This document shows positions 37,422-50,500 of a DNA stretch of 64,000 nucleotides, piece by piece. The notes below the pieces were generated by a model. It was not told where the DNA came from and searched no databases. It saw only the letters and a list, made by a program, of their open reading frames with translations. Within the stretch, counting starts at the first letter, position 1, and the number at the start of each line of letters is the position of its first letter. This stretch comes from Muscardinus avellanarius (Eukaryota; Chordata; Mammalia; Rodentia; Gliridae). The stretch lies in assembly GCA_963383645.1 (NCBI GenBank), contig OY726572.1:67463738-67527737 (forward strand), read 5' to 3'. A program made the translations under genes and the position numbers.

Positions 37422-39350
37422 GTACTTGGGATTGAACTCAGGGCATTGTGTATGCTAGGCAAGTGCTCTACCTCTGAACTACATCCTAAGCTCTTTTTAT
37501 TCTATTTTGAGACACTATCTCACTAAATTGCCCAGGATCGCTTCAAACTTTTGATCTTCTTGTCTCAGCCTCCCAAATAGTAGGGATTACAGGCATGTGC
37601 CGCCACGCCCAGCTTTGTCTTCTTTTTAACAATGGATGCACATTATTTCCAAAATGGGAAGTGGAAGCCCTATAAAGCAAACAAGCACATAAAAGGAACG
37701 CCTTCGTATCCACTCGGATAACCTAAACATCTATCGTATAGTATTTTTGTGACGATGACTAAATAAAAATCATTTCAAAGGCCTCAAGTGATTTATAAAT
37801 AAAATCGAGGGGAATTTGTTATCTCTGGATCTCCATGAAGCAAAAACTTACATCATGTTTAACCTACTGAATGGAAACAGATGAAGAATAACTTGTTAAA
37901 TAAAGGAAGGAAGGAAGGAAGGAATGAACAGACACACGAGGCTAAGTGTGTTTGCGGAAGTGTAGATCCATTCCCAAAATCCAGGGAGCACCGGGGACCC
38001 AGCCTCTCTGACAGCTTTTTGTTGTTTATGTTTAACTGCCTGATCTTGACCCTGGTCACACCACAGACTTCAGGGTTCCATGTGTGTCCCTCAGTATTAC
38101 CTTTGGAGTATTTGTGTGCAAAATAACATCTACCAAATACCACTGCATATGGGGAAAATGTGCACAACCATCCACATATTGACTTATTTATTATTCCTGT
38201 AGATAAAATGGCTCCTTGGCAAGAATTTCTGTAAGGGAAAAGTATAAACATTCAATACTATTGCAGTAAATCAAATTCTAGACATCCTCAGCAGCATTAG
38301 TAAATCATGTTTTAAACATTAAAATGTTTTAAAACAGCGAACACACACACATTTATATTTATTGGCCCATATCAGTTTGAATAAAATTATATAACATAAA
38401 GCCATTCCATAGCTCCAATGAGGCGTTATCATACGAGGTTTTTCTCCCAGAATAAGATCTCTATTTTCTTCTTCTTTGCAGAAGCAGCTTCAGAGCCTGG
38501 GCTGAAAGTCAGGGGACCCTGGTTTTCAGCCTCAGCTCATCCCTGTGGTCTCTGATAGAAGATGATTCCCTTTGGGGTACGAGCTTTCTAGCCTATAAAG
38601 GGAAGGGGTGACCTCAGTTTAAGATTCGATCATCAGGTTCCAAGTATAGGTTTGAAGTCAGCAGAGGCAATTCTGTTGTGTGTGGCTACACACTGAGGAG
38701 TCTCTTAGAGGGAGGAGAGGGAGCCGAGCAGGGAGAAGGGTGGGGTGAGCGTGCACATACGTGTGCACGAGTAGATGTCTGACTGCCTCCGAAGGCCTGG
38801 GACATTCACGCGGTTCATTGTTTGGAGCTCAGCATATCCTCCCCCCGTCTGTAGTTTACACACATGCTGTGCAGTGAGCTCCATCGTCTCCTCCCTGGAG
38901 TTCCCATTGCACCCTGAGCTGTGCCAGGGTCACAGGGAACATCATAAGAGCCAGCCTCGTGGGACTTACTCCTTTACCCAACACCTGTCCAGGACACCAC
39001 ATCTCATATCACAGGAAAAAAATTTTCTGATCTCAGGGTCAGAAATTGTACTTCTGAGCAACCGATTAGCACCTGTCTTGCGGACTGTGGGCCACTGAAC
39101 TGTGCTTCTCTCTGGACCAACCATCCAGAAGCTTGGGTCAGCTCTCCACCACCGCCGCAGCTAAGGGTACCCAGGACGTCCCATGCACTCTGCCCACAGC
39201 TGCTCCTCACTCTTCATCTTGTCTTCCCTTCCCTAACCTTCCTGTGTCTCATTTTCATCTTCACTCAGTTGATCCATGGCATGCATATTTAAAAGTGATA
39301 GCAAATCTTGCCTAGAAGAGCCCCAGACTAAATTAGTCCCCGGGATATGT

Positions 39351-39411
<61 letters not shown>

Positions 39412-42400
39412 TGGCTCTGTGACCAGTGAGCATTTTACCCTGTAGGACAACCCGAAACACCTACCCTAACGTGGGCCTGGTGTCTATGTCCGTAACTCTG
39501 TTAAAAACATCTCTTTGTGTTTTCTTAAATCTATTGATTGACTGACTGACTGATTGATTGATTTTGCCAAGCGTTTTCCCATATGTCACTTAGTATAATC
39601 TTCGTAATAATTCTAGGAATCAGACAAAACAGCGACTACCTTCCATATTTGGTAAATGGGGAAATTGAGCTATGGAGAAATTCCATGATCAGCCCAAGAT
39701 TTTACAACAAACTAGAAAGAGTCAGACTTCCAGATCCCTGGTTTGGACACCTGCCACTCTGACTTTAGGGTGCTCCTTCTCCAGCTCATCCCGCTGGGCA
39801 CAAAGAAAGAGGGATCCGGTCACCACTGCAGCCCATTTAAAGAGCATCTTCTATGTGCTGTGTTCTGTGCTACTCCCAGTGGGAAATCCTGGAGGAGAGG
39901 GACAGATGTTCCCTAGCCAAATAAACCAAAGACCAAACAAGGACGTGAATAAGAACATCCTCTAGAACACTGAGGCAGGGAAAATGGCAAGATGCTTCGA
40001 GGTTTGTGGGTGTGTGCCGAGTTGATTGGTTTTAGCGGGAGTTCTGGAAGCGCAGGCCAGCGTGCCCCGCTGAGCAAAGAGGTAGAACTGAGCTGAGGGG
40101 TGCGTGTGTACGTGTGTGAGCCTGAGACACAGGAGCAGGGACGGCGGGGACCGCCGAGCTATTGGTCTGACGGAGGAGGAGGTCTGGGGGGTCAGCAGAG
40201 GCAGTTGGGAGAGAGTGAGGTTAGGGTACAGCAAACACCAAACCGCATTGGCCAAGTGAGCCCTGGAGAGCCTGTGGGGCTGAGGCAGGGGCGCAGGGAG
40301 CCTGCCCTCCGGGTCCTGACAGCCCGGCGGCGGGGACCAGCAGCGCGCCGCCAGCTCCATTCCCTATTAGGCAGAGCGCAGCACCATCTGCACAATCCCG
40401 GGAGCAAGAGTAGATATTTTATAACTTCCTTTTTTCTTTTTAAGTCTACATTAAAAATAAATGTTCCCTTCAGCTCTCAGATGTATATCTCTGCTGCAAC
40501 CTGCCCACATTCTCTCCCGCTGCCCTTTCCAGAACATGGCAGGGGAAAGGAAGAAAGAGAGGGATAGAGAGGGGGAGCCAGTCCACCGGGCTGCAATGCC
40601 AGTGGATGGCACCTCTTCCAAGAGGGAAACGCTGGCTGCAGGCGTGGCCGCGCAGACGGTGGCGAGAGCCCAGAACGCGCCGGTACCAAGGGAAGTGGAA
40701 GGAGAGGGAAACGGGAGCCAACAGCTAGGATTTCTACCCAGCCTCCACCCCATCCCGCTGCAGGACCTTGGCCAAATCGCACATCCTATCTGTTCCCATT
40801 TATAGTTCATACCATGGCTGGAGTCCTCCCCATAGCTCCAGCCCCCTGGAGGTGGCTGTCCTCCCTGCACATCTGTGCCTTTGCTGTCCCCTTCCCCTCG
40901 GGGGTGTCCAGCTGTGGACCCTCGCAATTAACACTCAGGATGTGGCCGTCGAATGCTGGTGCGGTGCTGACCACATGCACCTCTTTGTGCCTATCTGTGA
41001 AATGAGGGGCAGTCCTGGCACCTTCTAGGACAGGCAGGAGAGGAGGGAACAGAGGCAGAATGTGGCTCCGTGCCTGGGAGCCTGTGCGCAGGGATGTCAG
41101 TCGTGAGTGCCATCCCCCGCCTGGGTCTGCTTCTTTTCCAGCTTTTGCTGGTCCTTCCTTTCTTGAAAACCCACACTCTAGCCAGGCAAAGGGGCACATG
41201 CTTATAATCCCAGTACTTGAACGCTGAGAAAGGAGGATCACAGGTTTGAGGACAGCCTCAGCAAGAAGTAAGGCTATTGATAACCTAGCAGAGATCTTGT
41301 TTCAAGACAAAAAATAAAATAGGGCTAGTGCTGTAGCTCAGAGGTAGAATGCTCCTGGTTCAATCCCCAGTACCACAAAAAGAGAAGAAAAGAAAGAAAC
41401 CCACAGCCTGTATTACACAATTAATTATCACCTTCTAATACAAGTCTTATGTCTCAAAGGTTAATGAGCTCCCAGAGGTAGAACAAGGCCTGATGTCCCC
41501 CAAGCATGTGGCACAAGATAGGGCCCTCACTCCAGGCGGGAGAACACTGCTAATTTATTATTAAGAACATCAAGCTGGTTGTGGAGGTGAACACTTGTAA
41601 TCCTAGTACACTTGGATTATACTTGAGAGGCTGAGATAGGAGGATCACAGGTTCATGGCTAGCCTCAGCAACACAAGGGCCTCTGCAACTTAATGAGACC
41701 CTGTTTCAAGATAAACAATAAAATAGGACTGGAGAGAGCCGGGTGTGGTGGTGCACGCTTGTAATCCCAGCATTTGGGAGGCTGAGACTGGAGGACCGCA
41801 GTTCGCAGACAGCCTCAGCTACTTAGTGAGGCCCTCTGCAAATTAGCGAGACCTTGTTTCAAAATAAAGAATGAAAAATAGGGCAGGGGATGTGGCTCGG
41901 AGGTCAAATGCTCTTGGGTTCCATCCCCAGACCTGCAAAAAAAAAAAAAAAAGGACTGGAGGTGTATCTCAGAGGTTCAATCCCCAGTACCACACACACA
42001 TACAAAATAAAGAACATCAAATACAGCAGGGGAGTGGTGGCACTGCCTGTAATCCCAATACCTGGGAGGCTGATATAGGAGGATCGCAGGTTTGAAGCCA
42101 GTCTCAGCAACTTAGTGAAGTTGTCATGAACTTAGCAAGATCCTCTTCCCAAATAATAAAATAAAATAAGGCTTAGAAGTAGAACACCCCTGGGTTCAAT
42201 TCCCAGTATCACACACACAAATAAAAATAAATAAATAAATAAATAATAACAAAACAAGGGCTGAGGGTATAGCTCAGAGGTAGAATGCCCTTGCTTGAGT
42301 TCAATCTCCAATTTTAAAAAATTTAAATTAAAAAAAAAAAAAGCATGTGAGCCGGGCGTGGTGGCGCATGCTTGTAATCCCAGCATTCGGGAGGCTGAGA

Positions 42401-45400
42401 CTGGAGGATCATGGTTCACGGACAGCCTTAGCTACTTAGTGAGGTCTTCTGTAACTTAGTGAGACCCTGTTTCAAAATAAAGAATAAAAAATAGGGCAAG
42501 GAGTATATCTCAGAGGTTGAATGTACCTGGGTCCAGACGACCCCCCCCCCAAAAAAAAAAGCATAAAATATTTCTTGGCCAAGGAAAATTCTCTGCGGGA
42601 CCATGACCAAGACTGTGATGTCCATCTCTTCCTGGCTCCTGTCATTAGTCTAGTTGTGTGGGGGCATTGGCCCTCAGGGAGGGGTAGATTAAATTTTGGT
42701 TACTGCTCCTTCTGTTACCCACATCTTTGCCCCGGCCACAGCCTCCCTATGAGAGGAGGGAATCCCCATGGTGGCTCTGCATGGCCTTCTGACTTTCTTT
42801 GGCCAGTGGCATGTGAGAAGAAGGGAAAAGTCCTGATGAGGAGACATCCCTGCCTGGTCTTCAGGTCCAGGGAGGCGGAAAGATGGAAGGACCAGTGAGC
42901 AGCTGAGTCTGCTGCCCCCAGCCGACCCACAGATGGGCAGAGAGGAGCAGAAACACCTCCACTGAGCCTCGTCTAGGGCAGGTGGACCCCAGCAACCGTG
43001 GGCCATAGTGCTTACGATGCCCTGGGAGCATCTTGGCTGCTTGGTCCACCGATTCAGGAGTACCACGCACAGAATGACGCTGCTATCTTTCTTGGTTCAA
43101 AATTCTATACCACGATGAATGCATATTGCATTTTGTCCTTGCTTGGGCTGTTGGTTCCTAAGTATTCCTGCTCATCGCCCCACCCACCAGGGCCACAAGC
43201 ACACCCTGGGGCCGCCTGGGCCACTGCGTCCAGGAGCACAGTCTCAAGGCAGAGTAAGGAAAGGGGCCAACGTTTCCCATCTGGGAACTACCTTATAAGA
43301 AAACCAATCTTCACTCCAGGCCTCCTTCAGAGCGTCCTAGAGGCTGTGGACAGATGAGATCTCAGTCTAGGAGAGCGGCATCCCACAGATATCCCAGCCT
43401 GCTCATCTAGGAGCATGACAGGAGCCCCCCCAAGACACGGGCCGGGGGAGCAAGGTCACAATTCTGTGCGCCTAGATATCTGTCTTCAGGGAGCAGCACC
43501 GCCCCTTGGCCACCTCCCCTGCAAAACAGACTCCAGCAAGTGACACGAAGATGGTTTAAGGTGCAGGAGATCTGGAAACAGTGTGTATGGAAACAGCTGG
43601 CAGGGAAGCTTTTGCCAGAGGAAGGCTGCAGGGTGCAGAATGATCTGCCTCTCACCCCTCACCCCATCTCCGCTGGTCTAATTTCTCCTTCCTTGGCCTT
43701 CGGTTTCACTTAGTTGCTCCCTCTAGGAAGCTGTTGCCCGCCCTCAAGACAGGTCAGCAATTCACTTTAGAGTCTGTATTCCTCCATCAGCTGGGGTGGG
43801 GGGTGGCACGGGGCAACAAGACCAGGTGATTTCACAGCGCAGCCCCAAAGCCCTCACTGATAGAGCATCGGCCTTTCCACACTGTACCATTTCTCCCACC
43901 TCCCATGAGTCCCAAACATTTCTTTTACTTATTTATATTTATTTATTTATTTATTTTGGACTGGGGGTTAGACCCAGGGGCATTCAACCTCCAAGCTACA
44001 AACCCAGCCCATTTTATATTTTTATTTTGAACCAAAGTCTTGCTAAATTACCACATGCTGGCCTCACCCCTGTTATCTTTCTGTCTCCCAAGTACTGGGA
44101 TTACAGGCGTGAGCCCCAGGCTTGACCCAAACATTCCTTTCGATAGACCCACCATGGGCCCCGGTACCCAACAATTTGCCAGGTTTTTTTTCCCCCCTTC
44201 TACTCTGTCTCCATCTTCTGATGTATATGGCTAATGATGGAAAGTAATGCTTCAGTATCTTAGCGTACTGCTATTTAAAAGATGCCAACCAGCTCAAGAA
44301 AATGCCTTTTGTCAAATGAGCATTTATCCCTGACGGGTGGATTCTAGCTTACCTGAACTGACACTGTCGCATGGGATGAACTGGGCCCAAATGGCTGGTG
44401 TCCAGTCACACCAGAGGTGGAGGGAACTGGGATTCAGATTGGAATGTGTGAAGAGCAGAGTCGGGGATGAGGATGGTTGGGAAATGTCAGGAAGGCTCTG
44501 GGACATGGCCAAGTCCCGACATAAAGCAAACCCTCCGTGATCCACCCCTGCTGGCCCCCACCTCCTGGAGAGGAAGTGGCCCACACCCACACCTTTGGAC
44601 ACTAAGGTTTCTCTGCCCGCAGGATCATCTGCAGTGTTACAGTAAAGGGGTTCACAGCACAGAATCCAAGCTCTTTTGTTTTGTTTTTGTGGTACTGGGT
44701 GTTGAATTCAGGAATGTTTTACTTCTAAGCTACATCCCCAGCCCTTTTTTTTGGGGGGGGGGTGAGGAACAAGTTCTCACAAAGTTGCTAAGCCTGGCCT
44801 TGAGACTGCAAACCTCCCGAAATAGCCTCCCAAATACCGGGATTACAGATGTGACCACTAGGCCTGGCAGTCCAAGCTCTTAATGTCCCAAGGAGGACAG
44901 GGTCTGACCTGGCCTTCGCCCAGGGACACTAGAACCCTGACCAGGTGCTCACGGTCTGTCTCCTCAGCCTCCCTAGATGGATGTGGGCCTCTTGGTCCCC
45001 TCATTTTGGGAGTTCCGGAGGTGATGGGGGAGAGCAGCAGAGCTGTGGGAAGCTCATGGCCCAGGAGGGAGGTCCAGATGCTCGGGGAGAGTTTGAGGCC
45101 CAGGAGGGAGGCCCGTTCCTGGCATCTGAGGCATTAAGGTGGCCACAGGTTCGGGACACAGGTGGGGAAATGGCGAAGGGGCAGCCAAGGTGGCCCTGCC
45201 TCTTCCCAGCCACATGCATGGAAGGGACGGTGCCACACACCTCCTAGAGGAAATCTGGGGACAGACAGACTGGTGAGACGAAGTGGCCTCACTGGGGAGG
45301 CTGCTCTGGGAAGATCGCTACAGAAAGGGCGCTACGGACCGCGGCGGCCTCAGGAGCAGCCCCTCGCAGCGGCTTAGCCGCCGTGCTGATGTATAAATTG

Positions 45401-47538
45401 GGATCTTTTCGCCACACACCAAAGGGGGAAAAGTTCCCATCTTTAAATGTTAAGCTTAAAATAAGACACTACATGGGTGCCAGTGGATCTGTGAAATCTG
45501 CTGACTAAACTGGCATCAGCCCCTGGGAGGAAACCAGCTCGTTTCTCCCGCGCTTTGGGGGGCGGGGATTACGCCGGGGCAGAGGGGAGCAGCACAGGGG
45601 TCCAGCCGGGACGGTCGCCTGGCCAGGAGGCAGCCTGGCGTTGCTTCCAGGAGCTCTCCAGTCGAGGCACTGCCAGCCCTCCTCGCCCTTCCCTCCTCGC
45701 TCGGGGCCCAGCTCCTAGCACATTCGCCGGCACCCTCGTTTCTATTTTGGTAAGTATCTTAGTGGCTTCTGCGTGCGTACATCTCTTACCCATTTTATCT
45801 GACCAGGAGCTTCCCTAAGGTGTGGACGGGAGCCTTTGCTCTCCAGGCCAGGCGTCTGCTGAGATGTTCAGCGCTCTCAGGCGATGGCAAGGCCTTGGAG
45901 GGGCTGATGTGGCCGTGGGGCACCAGGCCTTAGGTACAGGTGCGGAGCAGCTGCCCTGAGTCTTCCACACAAGGCCAGGTGGGGGCCTGGCAGTGGCAGG
46001 AAGAAAACCAAGAGCGGGGCCGGTGAGTTGGTATGTTGCTTGTCTGTGTCAAAGCGCCATGAGGGAGGGCCACAGATTCTCCATATCCACTGGCTCCTCT
46101 GGGGCAAGCCTCTGGCCCTGCTGTTCTGAATCTCTGCAGACTTGGGGCTGGGAAGTAGGGGGCAGACAAGCCTGCCCTTTGGGCTCTGGCTGCCAGGAGG
46201 CCTGCTGGGAGGAGCCAGGTCATGCTGCCTGTCTTGCCTCAATCACCCTGGATCAGAGGCTGGGCATCCTGCACTTACCGGAGCACATCTATTTACAGGG
46301 GTGTGTCTCTCCAGGCTGAGAGGGGGCTGGTCCTCATGGGACACACACAGCATCTGCTCCAGCCAGGGACCCCTGAGTGGCATCTCAGTTTCCCGGATGC
46401 CCCGGGACTATAGTGACCTTGCAGAGACTGTTCATCTTGGGTAGGATAAGGAGGAAGTAGCCAAGTAGGTGACCCTTGGTACCACTGTGGAACTAAACAC
46501 AGTGCTGCACCCCTTGACTGAGCCGGCCTAGCCTAGTTGATGACAGCCGCGAACTATGCAAGAGTCTACCCGGCCTCTTAGAGGGCAGAGGGCCCCATCT
46601 GCACCTTTGCCAGCTTAAATGCCCAGGTCTCTGGTAAAGAGATGATTTTGCCAAATGATAAATCTTTTTTTAACCCCAAGTGTTGACGAGATATTTGTAA
46701 AAAATTATTATGGCAGATTGTTGTTTGCCTATCTGTTAACCATTCTTCCCTTCTCTCTCACTAATAAAATCCCTTAAGCTGTGTGTGATGGTGCACACCT
46801 GTAATCCAAGTACTTGGGAGGCTAAGATAAGAGGATTGCAGGTTCGAGGAAAGCCTCAGCAACTTAGTGAGACCCTGTTTCAAACTAAAAATGAAAAAGG
46901 GCTGAGTGTATAGCTGAGAGGTAGAACACCCCTGGGTTCAATACCCAGTTCCAAAAGAAATCTCTATATTTTGAATGGTCAACTGTGTACCAGCTAAATT
47001 CTAATGCATGAAATCTAAATAGAACTACTGTGTGGGACTCCTGAGAAGATTCCTTAAAGAGATCTGACTTAGTTGGGAGATAAATCCTTGTATTTCTCTT
47101 GTCTTTATCCTCCCTGGAGTGTGACTGTTAGGGCTGGAACTCCAGCGCCTATACTGGTTTATGAGATGAGTTTTACAATAAAAGCCAGCATCGAAAATGG
47201 ATTCCGTAGAAAAACGAAGACTGTGTTCCTGATGGCATTGTGGGGTTCTGCCTACCTCTAAAAGTCCTTGGCGTGAGATAGAAATAAACTACTTTAAGTG
47301 TATGCCATTTTCAATATGATCCACGTAAAAATTTAAAAAATTTTAAAATTAAAAAAAGAAATAAACTACTTTATTTATGATACTACTATTATTTTGGACT
47401 TTCTGTGGTATGCAGATAATCCTCTTCCTGATATAATCACATACTATGCTACAAAGAAAATCACAATAAATCCCAGATAGCAGAATTATAGAGGCTATAC
47501 TCTCTGAAAACTAGATAAGCTATAAAATAATCAAAAGG

Positions 47539-47571
<33 letters not shown>

Positions 47572-50500
47572 TATATATATATGTAATACGTGGTATGAGA
47601 TGTATATGTATGTATATATTGTTATTTTCTGAATAAGTTTGAAATTATAGTTTTGAACCCTCTAGTCAATTAGTCAGAAAAATTTTAAATTCTAAGTAAC
47701 TGGGCTTTTAATACACATATATATGCACACATACATATATATGAAAACAGAGATAGCCATGTATTAGATATATTTGGAGGCAAACTCTAGCACTAAATAC
47801 TTATTAGACGGAAAGAATGAGAACAAATAAACTACATATTCAAGGCAAAAAGAAAGAAAACCAACCGCAAACAAATCAAAGAAACTGAAAAAGGATATTA
47901 TAATACAAAAGCAGAAATGCAGAAATTAGGAAATAAAAGAGGAGTTGGGTGTGGTGGTGCACACCTGTAATTCCAGTGCTTGGGAGGCCGAGACAAAAGG
48001 ACCCCAAGTTCAAGGCCAGCCTCAGCAACTTAGTGAGCCCCTGTTTCAAAATAAAAAGGGTTGGAAGTATAGCTCAAAGGTAGTATGCCCGCCCCTGGAT
48101 TCAATCCCCAAATCAAGATGAAGGAGAAGGAAGGGGTGAGGAATAAAAGACTTGATAAATCCACCCAAGAGCTGATTTTAGACAGGGATAAACTCAAAAC
48201 AAAGAAAAGATCATTAGATTGAAAAATATCAACATTTCAAACTTTACTGTAATAAAGACACCAGAGAGTAAAGGCAAAACAGCTAGAAAAGATATTTGTA
48301 ATGTACATAAGTCAAAGGATTAATATACAAGAAATAAAAAGGAGCTGGGCGTGGTGGCGCACACTTGTAATCTCAGCATTCGGGAGGCTGAGACCAAAGG
48401 ATCACGGTTCGCGGACAGCCTCAGGTACTTAGTGAGGCCCTCCATAACTTATATATAGAACTACTTTTTATTCTTTCAAAATAAAGAATAAAAAAAAGGG
48501 CAGGGTGTGTATCTTGGAGGTTGAATGCCCCTGGGTTCCATCCCCAGACCCAGAAAGAAAGAAAGAAAGAAAGAAAGAGAAGGAAAGAAAGAAAGAAAGA
48601 GAAGGAAAGGAAGAAAAGAAGGAAAGGAAGGAAGAAAGAAAAGGGCCACCTACAAATAAACTAGAAAAATATAGCCCAGGAAAAACTGGACAAAAGGGAT
48701 GAACAGGTAATTCAGAGAAGAAATGGCGAATAAATAAATGGGTAAAAAACAATCTTTTCAGTGTTCAGGGAAATAAAAATTTAAAGTATAATAAGAAACT
48801 ACCCTCTCCCAAACTCTGGCAAAAACATGGACAAGATGAATATCGGCATTACAGAGGCGTAGGAATATACCCCTGTTGAGGGGAAGTTCAGCAGTGTCTG
48901 TTAAAAAAAAAAAAATCAATGTGCACAGCCTTTCATGAAGCAAATTCACTTTCTGGAAAGTATCCTGGAGAAATCTTCATACTGTGCAGAAAGAGCTTCA
49001 AATAATCAGAAACAACCTAACACTACCCAGCTACACCCTCAAATCCATTTTTTTAGGCAGGGTCTTGCTTGGGTGCTCAGGCCAGTCTGGAACTCCTGAG
49101 CTCAAGTGATTTCCCTACTTCAGCCTCCAGAGTATTATGACTACGGGTCTAAACCACCGTACCCAACTCTGAAAAACAAAACATGCCTCGGAAAAAAACC
49201 CTAGAAGCACACACGAGACATCTAAAAGAGGTTACTTCTGGACACAGATATGGGGCTGAGGGTCATCAGGAGTTTTACTTTTGTTTGAATTCTGAGCTAG
49301 GAGGGCATTCATGTATTACTCATCTAACTTTTAATATATTCTTTATAAAAGAAATTCTTGGCGGCATATTTTTAAATCTCAAAGAACATATTCATGTATT
49401 ACTTGTATAATTTTACAAAATATACAGAGAAGTTTTTTTTTTAATTCTAGATATTTTGGAACTCTAAAGATAAGAGAAAATTTTTCAGATAATTCTAAGG
49501 AAAGGGGGGAAGTGAAGTTTATATATAAAGGAAAATAGCCTAAGGCCAACTATTATTCATGTATGAAAGGGAAAAAGAGACATTTCCAGATACACAGGAT
49601 GAAAAGAGTGGACTGTCCACACATCCTGAATGTTATTTGTGTTAACCGAAAACAAAACATACAAAGCCTAAGTAAGTGTGAAGCTAAATACAGTTGTTAA
49701 TAAGGGCTTCATAAATCTGATTGGATTCTGAATTATTTCCAAAACTTTGGCAGGTGTATAGAGATAAAATGGTAAATAAAGAACAGAGTAAAATGGTATA
49801 TAAAAGTATTTTCCTGTGTGAGTAGAGTTGGGGAAATAATAGTTATTATTTGATTCTTGATATTTATAACCTTGATGTTCATATGTATATACATATATAT
49901 ATATATATATATACATACATATAGCTACTTCTTTCTACTATAAAATAATAGATAATTGGTAAGTGGAGAGAATTAGGATGCTCCTCTTCCAAACTACGTA
50001 AGAAACTAAAAGAACCAAGAAAAACTATCACTGTAGCATAAATCCAGAATAGAAATAGAAATAACAACAAAACTTAATGAATAGGCCAGAGAAGAAATAT
50101 AATGGCTGGGATACATGGTCGTAGAAATCAGTGGCAGAATAAATATGAATAAACCCCATTTAGTACTAAAATTAAAGATGTTTCTCAAATTGGGTTAAAA
50201 AAAAAGTAAAATTCATCTAAATTTCATCTAAAAGAGACCAAAATACAACATGACACAGAACTTAAATGACCTTAACGTAAAGGTGTAGGCGTGGATAAAC
50301 AAGGCGAATCGATCCGGCAAAATAGAACTAAAATATTAATTTGAGAAACAGAATGAATTCAAGGGGAAAATATTCAATAAAACAAAGACGTTTCATGGGC
50401 ACATATGAGAAAGATAACATCAAGAGAACAGAACTGTCATAAACGCACCCCCTGAAATATATATATATAGTGACTGCAAGAAATTAAGCACACACACAAT

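Larger units (their letters stand above)
48150..49430 (+). mobile_element. L1 ORF2 end and 3' UTR, broken by two SINEs
   Basis: TTAGACAGGGATAAACTC, AGGATTAATATACAAGAAAT, GGGATGAACAGGTAATTCAG then AGAAGAAATGGC, and AATAATCAGAAACAACCTAA are L1 ORF2-end text. The reading frame is destroyed. A SINE at 48341-48555 and one at 49026-49168 interrupt it; the tail resumes with TATTACTTGTATAATTTTAC. Confidence 0.8.

Noticed and set aside
48150..49430. Possible active L1
   Set aside because: Only the 3' end is present, frames are broken and two SINEs interrupt it.
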